This document shows, one piece after another, positions 28,197 through 37,237 of a DNA stretch of 64,000 bases. This DNA is from Paraburkholderia sp. C35. Lineage in GTDB: Bacteria > Pseudomonadota > Gammaproteobacteria > Burkholderiales > Burkholderiaceae. The notes below the pieces were generated by a model. The model saw only the letters and a list, made by a program, of their open reading frames with translations, was not told the origin of the DNA and ran no database searches. The stretch is taken from positions 32,706 to 96,705 of the forward strand of contig NZ_QBUY01000023.1 in NCBI RefSeq assembly GCF_003121405.1. The letters run 5' to 3'. A program made the position numbers and the translations under genes. How positions within the stretch are numbered: the stretch's first letter is position 1; each line of letters opens with the position of its first letter.

Positions 28197-28975
28197 GACC
28201 GAACCTCCTGCAAGGCTTGTCGCGTGGTGCGCAACAGCCACATCACGTCGGCGGCCAGCGCGATAAAGCGAAAGCCCTCCGACCGGTATTGCCGCGCACT
28301 CGCCACGTCCATCGCGAAAATGCCCGTAGCGACGCGCGCACGATGCGCGACGTCCAGAATATGCTTCATCGCGTCCTGGACTTCCGGATGCTTCGAGTCG
28401 CCGAGATGGCCGAGGCTCGCAGCAAGATCCGCCGGCCCGACGAACAGGCAATCGACACCCGGCGTCGCCGCGATTTCTTCGAGTTGCGACAGCGCGCGTT
28501 GCGATTCGATCTGCACGATGTTGGCGATTTGCGCGTTTGCGTTCTGCAGATAATCGCGCCGCATGCCATAGGCGGCCGCGCGGACCGCGCCGGCTACACC
28601 GCGCAAACCGTCCGGTGCATCGGCGGTTGCATACTGAGTCAGACGAACCGCATAGGCCGCTTCTTCAGCCGTTTCGATATTCGGAAACATCAGCGTGCGC
28701 GCGCCTGCGTCGAGCACGCGCTTGACCAGCCACGGCTCGACGGCGGGCAAGCGTACGACGGGCTCGGTCGGCAGATGCGCTGCAGCAATGGCACGCAATT
28801 GACCGGCGACATCGCCGCTATCGTTCGGCGCATGCTCCATGTCGATCAGCAGCCAGTCGAAACCCGCATGCGCGAGCGCTTCCGCCGCGCTATCGCTGCC
28901 GAGCGACAGCCACAGGCCGAACAGCGGATCCGGGTCTTTGAGACGCAGCTTGAGTGGATTGGTGAACGTGCTCAT
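28193..28975 (-). CDS. HpcH/HpaI-family aldolase
   Basis: A 260-residue class II aldolase/citrate lyase-type TIM barrel. FGLWLSLGSDSAAEALAHAGFDWLLIDMEHAPND matches the family start, and the GVDCLFVGPADLAASLGHLGD motif and a Glu/Asp metal pair are present. Members cleave 2-keto-3-deoxy acids such as 4-hydroxy-2-oxoheptanedioate. The substrate is unknown. I used the ATG at 28975, not one at 29023. Confidence 0.85.
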   Translation of the reverse strand: MSTFTNPLKLRLKDPDPLFGLWLSLGSDSAAEALAHAGFDWLLIDMEHAPNDSGDVAGQLRAIAAAHLPTEPVVRLPAVEPWLVKRVLDAGARTLMFPNIETAEEAAYAVRLTQYATADAPDGLRGVAGAVRAAAYGMRRDYLQNANAQIANIVQIESQRALSQLEEIAATPGVDCLFVGPADLAASLGHLGDSKHPEVQDAMKHILDVAHRARVATGIFAMDVASARQYRSEGFRFIALAADVMWLLRTTRQALQEVRS

Positions 28976-29165
28976 CGCGCATCTCCGTGGATACGACGCG
29001 CAGCCGCAGAAAGGCTGAAGCAACAGACGACGCGGCCCGAACCTGAAAGGCCGCTATTTAAAGCGTGATGGTAGTGGCGGGCGCTGAGCCCGCAGCGTAG
29101 CGCGGTGACCGGCATGTCTCGCTCCGTGTGGTTATCGAAACGATCATACCGTGACAATAACCCGT

Positions 29166-29612
29166 TTAGTCGCGGACTACGTCGGCCCAGCAATTCGGCG
29201 TTTCGTACAGACGCACTTTGTGCAGCCGCAGATTGATGCCGTAGTGCGCGTCGTAGACGTTCGCGAGAATGTCGAACGCGACGGCGGCGAGGTTTTCGAC
29301 CGTCGGAATGCGGTCGAGCACTACCGTCTTGTGACCGGCCATCGAATCGAGAAAGCCGCGCACCTGCGTATCGCCTTCAAAGACGAGAAACGCGTGATCC
29401 CACTTGTCGACGAGATGTTCGTTCGCGAGCGCTTTCACGTCGGCGAAATCCATCACCATGCCGCGGTCGGGCGCGCCTTCCGTTTCGACCAGATCGCCTT
29501 GCAGCGTGATTTCGAGCACATAGCGATGGCCGTGCAGATTACGGCACTGGCTGCGGTGATCGGGAATGCGGTGACCCGCGTCGAATTCGAGTTTTCGTGT
29601 AATGGTCAGCAC
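29166..29612 (-). CDS. queD: 6-carboxytetrahydropterin synthase QueD
   Basis: A 148-residue T-fold enzyme that makes 6-carboxy-tetrahydropterin in the pathway to queuosine. Zinc-binding histidines are visible in DAGHRIPDHRSQCRNLHGHRY, which also includes the catalytic cysteine. It lies 6 bp downstream of queE, in a queC-queE-queD unit. Confidence 0.93.
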   Translation of the reverse strand: MLTITRKLEFDAGHRIPDHRSQCRNLHGHRYVLEITLQGDLVETEGAPDRGMVMDFADVKALANEHLVDKWDHAFLVFEGDTQVRGFLDSMAGHKTVVLDRIPTVENLAAVAFDILANVYDAHYGINLRLHKVRLYETPNCWADVVRD

Positions 29613-29618
29613 GGCAAA

Positions 29619-30251
29619 TCAGGGAATGTTCAGGTACTTGTGAGTCTGCATCGACAACCGCCATTGCGGATGCCGCCTGCACCAGTCGATCGCGAGCTTG
29701 GTGTTGATGTCGCGCGACGGGCCGTCCATCGGCTGGACGAGGAAATAGTCGAAGTCGAGCTTCGCGTAGTCGGCAAGACGCTGGTTGTCCTGCGGCACGA
29801 CCACTTTGAGTTCGTTGCCTTTGGTCTGCACGAGCGGCGCGTCGGCCTTCGGGCTCACGCAGATCCAGTCGATCGTATCGAGCACGGGTAGCGAGCCATT
29901 CGTTTCGATCGCGATTTCAAAACCTTGCGCATGCAATGCGTCAACGAGCGGCTGGTCGATCTGCAGCATCGGTTCGCCGCCCGTGCACACCACGAAGCGT
30001 TGCTGTTCGCCTTCCGGCCACAACGAAGCGATCATCGCGGCGAGTTCTTCGGGCGTACGGAATTTGCCGCCGTTCTCGCCGTCAGTGCCGACGAAGTCCG
30101 TATCGCAGAACTTGCACACGGCTTCAGCGCGATCCTCTTCGCGGCCCGACCACAGGTTGCATCCGGCGAACCGGCAAAACACGGCCGGACGCCCGGCATT
30201 CGCGCCCTCGCCTTGCAACGTGTAGAAGATTTCCTTGACCGCGTACGTCAT
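29619..30251 (-). CDS. queE: 7-carboxy-7-deazaguanine synthase QueE
   Basis: A 210-residue radical SAM enzyme. The cluster motif has the unusual CX14CX2C spacing (C in AGCNLWSG, then CKFC), as established for the Burkholderia enzyme rather than the classical CX3CX2C. The C-terminus QTHKYLNIP is typical. It converts carboxytetrahydropterin to 7-carboxy-7-deazaguanine. Confidence 0.94.
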   Translation of the reverse strand: MTYAVKEIFYTLQGEGANAGRPAVFCRFAGCNLWSGREEDRAEAVCKFCDTDFVGTDGENGGKFRTPEELAAMIASLWPEGEQQRFVVCTGGEPMLQIDQPLVDALHAQGFEIAIETNGSLPVLDTIDWICVSPKADAPLVQTKGNELKVVVPQDNQRLADYAKLDFDYFLVQPMDGPSRDINTKLAIDWCRRHPQWRLSMQTHKYLNIP

Positions 30252-30324
30252 GCTGCTTTCTGCCCAATGCTCCGTGGAGCGATGTTGATGTGCACTTGTG
30301 CTGCTTATGGCTGCTCGTTGCCGT

Positions 30325-31056
30325 TCAGGCCGGTTCCGTGACCTGCTCGCCGTTCAGATACGCTTCGTAACCGCGCTTGCGCAGACGGCAGGCAGGACAC
30401 TCGCCGCAACCGAATCCCCAGGCGTGCAGTTCCGCGCGCTCGCCGAGATAACACGTGTGCGTCTCGACGCGCACCAGTTCGACCAGTTCATCACCGCCTA
30501 ACTCATGCGCGAGGCGCCACGTATCGGCCTTGTCGATCCACATCAGCGGCGTTTCCAGCACGAAGCGGCTGTCCATGCCGAGATTCAGCGCGACTTGCAG
30601 CGCCTTCATCGTGTCGTCGCGGCAATCCGGGTAGCCGGAGAAATCCGTCTCGCACATGCCACCGACCAGCACGCGCAAACCGCGCCGATAGGCAATGGCA
30701 GCGGCGATCGTCATAAACATCAGATTGCGGCCGGGCACGAACGTATTCGGCAGACCGTTAGACGCTGCGTGGATCTCGATTTCGCGCGTCATGGCGGTAT
30801 CGCTGATCGAACCAAGCACCGACAGATCGATCATGTGATCGTCGCCGAGGCGCTCGCCCCACTCGGGGAACGTGCGCGCTACGGCACTGCGAAAGCCATC
30901 GCGGCATTCGAGCTCGACACGATGGCGCTGACCGTAATCGAAACCCAGCGTTTCGACCGTTTCATATCGATCCAGCGCCCACGCGAGACATGTGGCCGAA
31001 TCCTGGCCACCGGAAAACAGCACCAGCGCGCTACTCTTGGCGTCTTTGCGGGTCAC
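30325..31056 (-). CDS. queC: 7-cyano-7-deazaguanine synthase QueC
   Basis: A 243-residue enzyme forming preQ0 with ATP and ammonia. The PP-loop is LFSGGQDSATC and the zinc motif is CGECPACRLRKRGY. I prefer the GTG at 31056 (preceded by CGGAG) because it gives the normal length; an ATG start at 31155 would add 33 residues that look non-coding. It is the first gene of the queuosine set. Confidence 0.9.
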   Translation of the reverse strand: MTRKDAKSSALVLFSGGQDSATCLAWALDRYETVETLGFDYGQRHRVELECRDGFRSAVARTFPEWGERLGDDHMIDLSVLGSISDTAMTREIEIHAASNGLPNTFVPGRNLMFMTIAAAIAYRRGLRVLVGGMCETDFSGYPDCRDDTMKALQVALNLGMDSRFVLETPLMWIDKADTWRLAHELGGDELVELVRVETHTCYLGERAELHAWGFGCGECPACRLRKRGYEAYLNGEQVTEPA

Positions 31057-31266
31057 CGTGAAACTCCGTGAAGGTTGATTGCGTGCGCAGCAGCCGCGCA
31101 AGCGCCGACTTACTGCCTGCTTCGCGCCGTTTCCGGCGCGGGCCGGGACTGACACCGGCTCAAGCAGTATAGGCGGCGGGTTTCACGCGCCAATCTGCCT
31201 TCGCTTATACCGCTGATCGTCCGTCAGAGTGTTTCACGCGATGCGATGCCTCGGACCTGAAACGAA

Positions 31267-31301
31267 AAAGGACTTGCGAAGAACAAGCGGCAAGTCCTTG
31301 A
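31267..31301 (-). terminator. hairpin with U-run in the queC leader
   Basis: On the minus strand AAGGACTTGC and GCAAGTCCTT form a 10-bp stem with a 12-nt loop, directly followed by TTT. It is a good Rho-independent terminator 210 bp upstream of queC, with no annotated gene just before it. Confidence 0.7.
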
Positions 31302-31394
31302 TACGGCGGGATTTTATCATGCACCGCCGGAGCACGCTCACGGCCGCGACACCACCCGGGATTCGCAACGGACAGATATCGTGTCCGCAAATAA

Positions 31395-31427
31395 GAAAAG
31401 CCCCAGGAATCTTGCGATCCTGGGGCC
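31395..31427 (-). terminator. terminator of tRNA-Phe
   Basis: On the minus strand GCCCCAGGA and TCCTGGGGC form a 9-bp stem followed by TTTTC, a few bases after the tRNA 3' end. Confidence 0.9.
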
Positions 31428-31433
31428 AAATTC

Positions 31434-31509
31434 TGGTGGCCTGGGACGGAATCGAACCATCGACACGCGGATTTTCAATCCGCTGCTCTACCAACTGAGC
31501 TACCGGGCC
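31434..31509 (-). tRNA. tRNA-Phe (GAA)
   Basis: A 76-nt cloverleaf with the CCA encoded. The anticodon loop is TTGAAAA, giving anticodon GAA for phenylalanine, and the T arm is GATGG-TTCGATT-CCGTC. The acceptor stem GGCCCGG / CCAGGCC contains one C-A mismatch at the fifth pair, so it is a six-pair acceptor as read here. Confidence 0.93.
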
Positions 31510-31581
31510 AACGAAGAAGCGAGAGTATAGCAAGCAGTTTTGCGTTTCTCAAGCCCTTCGCGAAAAAAATTTCAGGGGACT

Positions 31582-32271
31582 TTATTCGCCCTTGTTCTTG
31601 CCGAGATCGACGCCGAGCTGCTTGAGCTTGCGATACAGGTGCGTCCGCTCGAGGCCGGTCTTCTCCGCGACGCGCGTCATGCTGCCGTTCTCGCGCGCGA
31701 GGTGATACTCGAAGTAAGCGCGCTCGAAGGCATCACGGGCATCGCGCAGCGGAATGTCGAACGAAATCGACGCCGTTTGCGCAGACAACATGCCGCCGCC
31801 CAGGCTATCGGCCGACATCATCGGCAACGCAGCCGCCGACGCGACAGCCGACGCATTTGGCGCCATCGACGGCTTCGCCGCCATGCCGCCCGCCGCAGGC
31901 GCCGCGCTGCCACGCGCGAGACCCTGCTCGACCGCCTTCAGCAGTTTTTGCAGCGCGATCGGCTTCTCGAGGAAGTTGAGCGCGCCGATCTTGGTTGCTT
32001 CGACTGCCGTATCGATGGTCGCGTGCCCCGACATCATGATGACGGGCATCGTCAACGTGCCTTGTGCGGCCCACTCTTTGAGCAAGGTGACGCCGTCTGT
32101 ATCGGGCATCCAGATGTCGAGCAGCACCAGATCGGGTGCCTGACGAAGCCGGTAGTCGCGCGCCTCCTGCGCGTTCTCAGCGACCTCCACGACATGTCCC
32201 TCGTCGCTCAGGATCTCCGAGAGCAATTCCCGGATGCCCATTTCATCATCTACCACCAGGATGGTTGCCAT
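31582..32271 (-). CDS. Fis-type response regulator lacking the AAA+ domain
   Basis: A 229-residue regulator with a receiver domain (residues 1-120; DDE acidic pocket, phospho-acceptor in LVLLDIWMPDTDG, K in NFLEKPI), an Ala/Met/Pro-rich linker and a C-terminal Fis-type HTH (SMTRVAEKTGLERTHLYRKLKQLGVDL). NtrX-type regulators have a sigma-54 AAA+ module between these parts; it is absent here. The gene abuts the kinase gene with no gap, and the two form a two-component system. The target genes are unknown. Confidence 0.88.
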   Translation of the reverse strand: MATILVVDDEMGIRELLSEILSDEGHVVEVAENAQEARDYRLRQAPDLVLLDIWMPDTDGVTLLKEWAAQGTLTMPVIMMSGHATIDTAVEATKIGALNFLEKPIALQKLLKAVEQGLARGSAAPAAGGMAAKPSMAPNASAVASAAALPMMSADSLGGGMLSAQTASISFDIPLRDARDAFERAYFEYHLARENGSMTRVAEKTGLERTHLYRKLKQLGVDLGKNKGE

Positions 32272-34695
32272 TTACGCTGCCCTTGTCTGCACTGTTGCTT
32301 TTGTCTTTCCCTGCGACGCGCTGCTGCTGCCACGTGCCGCCTGCGGCCCGCTTCCGGGCGACGCAGCCTTGTTGTCTGCGAGTTGAAGGAAGAGGATCGA
32401 AATTTGCGCGCCCTCGATCACATCGCCCGCTCTCAGGCGATTGCGAATGTCGATTCGTGCGCCGTGTTCATCGACGATCTTCTTGACCATGGCGAGTCCA
32501 AGTCCTGTCCCTTTGGCCTTGGTCGTCACATAAGGTTCGAACGCGCGCGTCAGGATGCGCGCGGGGAAGCCCGCACCGTTGTCCGACACGGTCAATCGCA
32601 CCGCGACGCTCACTTTGCCATCTGCGTCGGGATCGCCATATTCTACTGTCCTCGTTTCGAGCAACACACGTGGATGCTGGACTTCGGACACAGCATCCTG
32701 TGCGTTCTGCAGCAGGTTATGGATCACCTGACGCAATTGCGTCGCGTCACCACGTATAACGGGCAAGGCCGCCATTTCGACGACAATCGGACTCTTGCCT
32801 TCTTCAATTCCGTATAGCGTCAGCACTTCGCTGACGAGTTCGTTCAGCTGCAGGTTCGCCAGCACGGCCGGCGGCGTGCGCGCGTAGTCGCGGAAATCGT
32901 CGACCATCTGCTTCATCGCCGCGACCTGATTCACGATTGTAGTGGCACCGCGTTTCAATACGTCGGCATCCGAAGGCGAGAGCTTGTCGGCGAGCTTCAT
33001 CTGAAGACGCTCAGCCGAAAGCTGGATCGGCGTAAGCGGATTCTTGATCTCGTGTGCAAGACGCCGCGCGACTTCGCCCCATGCGATCGAACGCTGTGCT
33101 GAGATCACATCGGAAATATCGTCGAACACTACGACATAGCCGGAAGTTTCTTCATCATCGCTATCGTTGCCCGCCGCCGAAACCAGCCGCGCGCCGCGCA
33201 CGAGCAAGGTCAAAGGATCGGTCTCGCCTGCGATCTGCAACTGCATCTGTTGCTGCCAATGGCCCGTGTCGCGCTGATCGTCGCCGCCTGCGGCTTCGAG
33301 ATCGGCAAACGCCTTGCGCACCATCGCGCCGAATTCGCTCAACACGGCAATACGATCCAGCGACGATCCAAACACCGACGCAAACGGCTGACGGAAGATC
33401 CGCTCCGCGCCGCGATTGGCTGTAGTCAACCGGAATTGGCGGTCGAACACGAATACGCCTGCCGTCAGATTGGCCAGAATGCTTTCGAGGTACGCCTTCG
33501 AATGTTCGAGTGCAACGCGGTTCGCTTCCACCGCGAGGCGCGCTTCGGACAACTGCCGTGTCATCGCGTTGAACGACTGCGTGAGGAAGCCGAGTTCATC
33601 GCGTGACTTGATTTCGCGCTTCGGCGTGTAGTCGCCTTCGGTCACTTCCTTCGTCCCTTGCGCGAGCAGGAACAGCGGCCGCGCAAGCTGGTTGCCGAGC
33701 GCGAGCGCGAGCATCATCGCGATGAAGGTGGCGAGGAACAACGCAAGCGTCAGCGTGCCGATGTACATCTTGCGCAAGCCCGTGCGCCCGATCGCCTTCT
33801 CCTGATACTCGCGATACGCGCGCTGCACGGCATCGGCATTGCGCGCCAGAGATTGCGACACGGGTTGCGTGAGTTGCAGGAAACGTTCCGTGGGCTGCAA
33901 CTGCGAGGCGTTGGCGTCGGGAATACGTTGCACGATGCGCAGACGCAATGCGCCCTTCGCGCCACGCGCTTTCGGATCGCCGTCCACTTCGCCTTCGATC
34001 GACGCGAAGCCACGTCCGCGCGCCTGCTCGATCATGATTGGCGTCGGCAGATCGCTCGGCACGAGCGACGCGTAATTGCTGGTTGCCTGCGCGACCACGT
34101 GCATATCCGGCGACGCACCCGACATGCTGCGCGACGGCTCGACAATCGTCGCGTCCTGCACGCCGAACTGGTCGCGCAAACGCAGCAGCGTGAGCGTCGT
34201 GCCGGCGGAATCCGCGCTCGCAAGCTGCTCGGCCATCAGGCGGCCCTTGGTCTGCAGATCGGACAGCGACGCATCGAGCATGCCGCGCCCGAGGTTCAGC
34301 CCGGACGTGAGCGCCGTTTCGACATTCACGTCGAACCACGATTCGATACTGCGCGACACGAACTGATACGACACGATGTAGATGATGCCGCCCGGCACCA
34401 CACCTACCAGCGCGAAGAAGAAAGCAAGCTTGGCCAGTAATCGCGTGCCGAACTTGCCCTTGCGTAGTCGCGTAACGATGATCACCACGAGCACCGCGAC
34501 GATCAGCATGAAGATCAGCGCGACCGCCACGTTGGCGGCATAGAGCCAGCCGTAGTAACGATCGAAGAATTCGGTGTTCGCGCTCGCGGCTGCGAGCAGC
34601 ACGAGCAGCAGGACAGCCGTCACGGCCACCGTCGATACCAGCAGCCTGACGACCAGGCTGCCGACACTGGTGGCGCGGCGCACTTTATTTAGCAC
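32272..34695 (-). CDS. NtrY-like membrane sensor histidine kinase
   Basis: An 807-residue kinase with transmembrane segments near residues 15-38, 53-75, 85-110 and 320-342, a large extracytoplasmic region, a HAMP domain, a PAS domain (TAGVFVFDRQFRLTTANRGAERIF), an H-box RRLAHEIKNPLTPIQLSAERL and an ATPase domain with VSDNGAGF and GTGLGLAMVKKI. This is NtrY architecture. The last about 40 residues are a basic, Ser/Lys-rich tail. It overlaps the DUF4390 gene by 11 bp. Confidence 0.92.
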   Translation of the reverse strand: MLNKVRRATSVGSLVVRLLVSTVAVTAVLLLVLLAAASANTEFFDRYYGWLYAANVAVALIFMLIVAVLVVIIVTRLRKGKFGTRLLAKLAFFFALVGVVPGGIIYIVSYQFVSRSIESWFDVNVETALTSGLNLGRGMLDASLSDLQTKGRLMAEQLASADSAGTTLTLLRLRDQFGVQDATIVEPSRSMSGASPDMHVVAQATSNYASLVPSDLPTPIMIEQARGRGFASIEGEVDGDPKARGAKGALRLRIVQRIPDANASQLQPTERFLQLTQPVSQSLARNADAVQRAYREYQEKAIGRTGLRKMYIGTLTLALFLATFIAMMLALALGNQLARPLFLLAQGTKEVTEGDYTPKREIKSRDELGFLTQSFNAMTRQLSEARLAVEANRVALEHSKAYLESILANLTAGVFVFDRQFRLTTANRGAERIFRQPFASVFGSSLDRIAVLSEFGAMVRKAFADLEAAGGDDQRDTGHWQQQMQLQIAGETDPLTLLVRGARLVSAAGNDSDDEETSGYVVVFDDISDVISAQRSIAWGEVARRLAHEIKNPLTPIQLSAERLQMKLADKLSPSDADVLKRGATTIVNQVAAMKQMVDDFRDYARTPPAVLANLQLNELVSEVLTLYGIEEGKSPIVVEMAALPVIRGDATQLRQVIHNLLQNAQDAVSEVQHPRVLLETRTVEYGDPDADGKVSVAVRLTVSDNGAGFPARILTRAFEPYVTTKAKGTGLGLAMVKKIVDEHGARIDIRNRLRAGDVIEGAQISILFLQLADNKAASPGSGPQAARGSSSASQGKTKATVQTRAA

Positions 34696-35275
34696 GTTCG
34701 GTCACCGTGAAGGTAAAACGCTTCCAGTCGGAAGAGAGATTCCAGTCGCGGTTGTTGACCGCGTCGATCTGGAACGGCTTGGGCATCAGGGCGATATCGA
34801 GCTGCATGCGCACCGATGCGGTGTACGTTTCTCCCGTGTGAACCTGGTTGCGATCGATCACATGCCACGACGTGACATGCTTGATCACGGCCAGCGCCTC
34901 GTTCAGCGAAGCGAAGCCGAGTTGCAAGCCGCCCGTCGACACGCGGTATTCGCGTGTGAGCGGCTGGAAGGAAAGCCGAATGCTTTGCGATACGCTCACC
35001 GGTTGTTCGTCGAACCAGTACCAGCGTGGCCGGCTCAGTTCGAAGTCCGTTGTGAAGTAAAGCGGACTGCCCTTGTTGACGGCGTCTTCGAGGTTGCTGT
35101 TCAACTCGAACTCGAAACGTGCGTCGAGCGCCCAGCCGCTGCCGTCGGATTGCAGGGACGCGCGCTGCACGGCGATCGATTCGGCTCGCGCCGGCCCGGC
35201 TGCCATCAGGCAAAGGACCAGCGCAACCCAGAGCGCGGCCACGAGCCGTAGCGGAAGAAAGCGTTTGATGATCAC
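34685..35275 (-). CDS. DUF4390 domain protein, secreted
   Basis: A 196-residue protein with a signal peptide (LVAALWVALVLCLMAAGPARAES) and a single beta-rich domain of the DUF4390 type (RWYWFDEQPVSVSQSIRLSFQPLTREYRV). The family is uncharacterised and is regularly found between rsmB and the NtrY-like kinase in betaproteobacteria, which suggests an envelope role linked to that signalling pair. Its start overlaps the rsmB stop. Confidence 0.88.
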   Translation of the reverse strand: MIIKRFLPLRLVAALWVALVLCLMAAGPARAESIAVQRASLQSDGSGWALDARFEFELNSNLEDAVNKGSPLYFTTDFELSRPRWYWFDEQPVSVSQSIRLSFQPLTREYRVSTGGLQLGFASLNEALAVIKHVTSWHVIDRNQVHTGETYTASVRMQLDIALMPKPFQIDAVNNRDWNLSSDWKRFTFTVTERAK

Positions 35276-36696
35276 CGTTTCTGAAAGCGCGCGTAGAAGA
35301 ATCCGTCGTGGTCTAAGCTCGAACCAGTGCTTTGTCCGGCGCGGGAACCAGCCGAAACATCGGCGGGCGCGCGGGCGACTGCTGGGAGCAGTTGCCCCGG
35401 CGCGTCCAATCGTACCGCATCCGCGTGTCGGTTTTCAACCCACTGAGCCTGCAACTCGCCTTCTTCCGGAAAGATCGAGCACGTAACGTACAGCAACTCG
35501 CCGCCCGTTTTCACGAGCGGCCACAGCGCTTCGAGAATGCGACGCTGCTCTTCGACCAGCGCGGGAATGTCCGACGCACGGCGCAGCCAGCGAATGTCGG
35601 GATGACGGCGCACGATGCCCGACGCCGAGCAGGGCACGTCGGCAAGACTGCGGTCGAAGGGCTGATCGGTGGTGTCGTGCCATTGCGACGGATCGCCTGC
35701 ATCGCCGACTCGCACGTGCGCTTGCAAACCCAGTCGCTGCAGGTTTTCGCCGATACGGCGAGCGCGCGTCGCGTCGCTTTCGAGCGCGATCAGATCGATG
35801 TCCGCGAGTTCGAGCAGATGCCCTGTCTTGCCGCCCGGCGCCGCGCACGCGTCGAGCACGCGCATACCGTCGCGCACGTCGAGCAGCTGCGCCGCGAGTT
35901 GCGCACCTGCGTCCTGCACGGACACGACGCCTTCCGCAAAACCAGGAATACGGTCGACGGGCATCGGCGTGTCGAGGCGGACCGCGTGGTCGCCTGCGCG
36001 TGTCGCGGCAATCTGATGCTCACGCAACGTTTCGAGATAGGCGTCGACTGTGGCCCGGCGTGCGTTCACGCGCAGCGTCAATGGCCCTTGCGCATTGCCC
36101 GCTTCGAGCATGGCTTGCCAGGCGTCCGGCCAGGCGTTGCGCACAGCGTCGATCCACCAGACGGGATAGTTCCAGCGCGCGACAGCGTTGTTCTGCGCCT
36201 CGGCCAGCAGCGCGTCGCGCTCGCGCAAGAAGTTGCGCAGCACGGCGTTGACCAGCCCTTTCGCAAACGCGATCTCGCGACGCGCGCCGATTGCATTCAC
36301 AGCCTGATCGACGACGGTGAAAGGTGCGTAGGCCGCGTTGCCTTCTTCATCGACAAGCAGCGCGAGCGCGCACGCGAGCACATGAGCGACATGCGGCGGC
36401 GGCGCCTTGCGCACGAGTTTCGCCACCAGCCATTCGGCGATGCCGAGCCGGCGCATCGTCCGGTAGGCGATGTCCTGCACGGCGCCGCGCGCTGCCGACG
36501 CAGTGCCGTCCGGCAGCGACACGAAAATCGCATGCAAGGCGGCGGGCAGCGCCGCACCCTGACGAACCGCGCCGACGGCTTGCGCCGCGCCATCGAGCGC
36601 GAAGCCAAGCGATTCAGGTGCGAGATGCAGCGTCGAGAAACGGGTATCGCGCGAACGCGGCGGCGAAGCAGGACGCTGGGAAGGCTTTCGGGTCAT
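35272..36696 (-). CDS. rsmB: 16S rRNA (cytosine-967-C5)-methyltransferase RsmB
   Basis: A 474-residue enzyme with an N-terminal NusB-like RNA-binding domain (about 30-180) and a C-terminal Rossmann methyltransferase. SAM motif I is VLDACAAPGGKTGHLLEL, and the two cysteines needed for m5C formation are in DVPCSASGIVRRHPDI and VTCSIFPEEGE. I chose the ATG at 36696 (MTRKPSQRP). It heads the rsmB-DUF4390-kinase-regulator set, with overlapping starts and stops all along. Confidence 0.95.
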   Translation of the reverse strand: MTRKPSQRPASPPRSRDTRFSTLHLAPESLGFALDGAAQAVGAVRQGAALPAALHAIFVSLPDGTASAARGAVQDIAYRTMRRLGIAEWLVAKLVRKAPPPHVAHVLACALALLVDEEGNAAYAPFTVVDQAVNAIGARREIAFAKGLVNAVLRNFLRERDALLAEAQNNAVARWNYPVWWIDAVRNAWPDAWQAMLEAGNAQGPLTLRVNARRATVDAYLETLREHQIAATRAGDHAVRLDTPMPVDRIPGFAEGVVSVQDAGAQLAAQLLDVRDGMRVLDACAAPGGKTGHLLELADIDLIALESDATRARRIGENLQRLGLQAHVRVGDAGDPSQWHDTTDQPFDRSLADVPCSASGIVRRHPDIRWLRRASDIPALVEEQRRILEALWPLVKTGGELLYVTCSIFPEEGELQAQWVENRHADAVRLDAPGQLLPAVARAPADVSAGSRAGQSTGSSLDHDGFFYARFQKR

Positions 36697-36823
36697 GAAG
36701 AAGCGGAAAACGGGCGCGCACGGAAAGTGTCGCGCAAACGCCACATTGTAGCGTGATGCGGGTCGCGGACCGGCGGAGTGCGGACGCTTTCAAATCATTC
36801 GTCGCGAAACGGAGACTGGAAAG

Positions 36824-36856
36824 AAAAAGGGGCGAGTCGTGAACTCACCCCTTTTT
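36824..36856 (-). terminator. terminator of htpX
   Basis: Arms AAAAAGGGG and CCCCTTTTT, extended internally by GAGT/ACTC, form a hairpin with A and T runs on the two sides. It lies about 50 bp downstream of the htpX stop. Confidence 0.85.
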
Positions 36857-36908
36857 GCATTGGCTGTCATCTTGAGTGTCCGCCGAAACTCGCCGGACAC
36901 CCGCACGC

Positions 36909-37028
36909 TTAGTCGAAGCGCCCCGTCCGCGCCATTTCCATCAGACGCGCGATGCGCTCCTCGGTAGCCGGGTGCGTCGAGAACAGATTCTGGATGCCGC
37001 CGCCCGACAGCGGATTCATGATCATCAT
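36909..37028 (-). pseudogene. htpX: htpX, C-terminal 39 codons only
   Basis: The minus strand encodes MMIMNPLSGG, GIQNLFSTHPATEERIARLM and EMARTGRFD, then TAA. STHPATEERIARL is the conserved C-terminus of the M48 membrane protease HtpX. Upstream, homology stops abruptly and the frame meets a stop codon near 37050. The rest of the gene, including the HEXXH active site, is not in the window, so the gene is disrupted at the start of the mobile element or at an assembly join. Confidence 0.9.
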
Positions 37029-37125
37029 CTTAACGACATAACAAATCGCCTAGAAGACCGTATAGCAAGGATTGATGGGTGCCACGCGCCCAAGCGTCAA
37101 ATCGTCAGGATACCACCAGGATACC
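37029..37125. other. junction region, candidate attachment site with direct repeats
   Basis: The first about 45 bp past the htpX fragment are AT-richer than their surroundings. CAGGATACC occurs twice (37106-37114 and 37117-37125), exactly 11 bp apart, one helical turn, as expected for arm-type integrase or excisionase sites. No second att copy is visible, so this is suggestive only. Confidence 0.4.
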
Positions 37126-37237
37126 GAGGAAACGGGGCAAACCGGGAGGGTCGCTCCTCTTTCGCGCGCTGACCGGTTTCCGAGGCACCGGGGATCGTCG
37201 TACCATTCGTTCTGACGAAACCCTCCTGCCGCACGCC

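Larger units (their letters stand above)
31057..31433 (-). other. spacer between tRNA-Phe and queC with two minus-strand hairpins
   Basis: No protein gene is visible. Two terminator-like hairpins on the minus strand (separate entries) bracket about 95 nt that could encode a short RNA, or the lower one may attenuate queC. A TAAAAT sequence (minus strand, about 31311-31316) might be a -10 element for queC or for that RNA. Confidence 0.4.

Noticed and set aside
37079..37237. N-terminal extension of the first element gene
   Set aside because: The in-frame stretch overlaps the direct repeats of the junction and has no conserved features; the ATG at 37238 is preferred.
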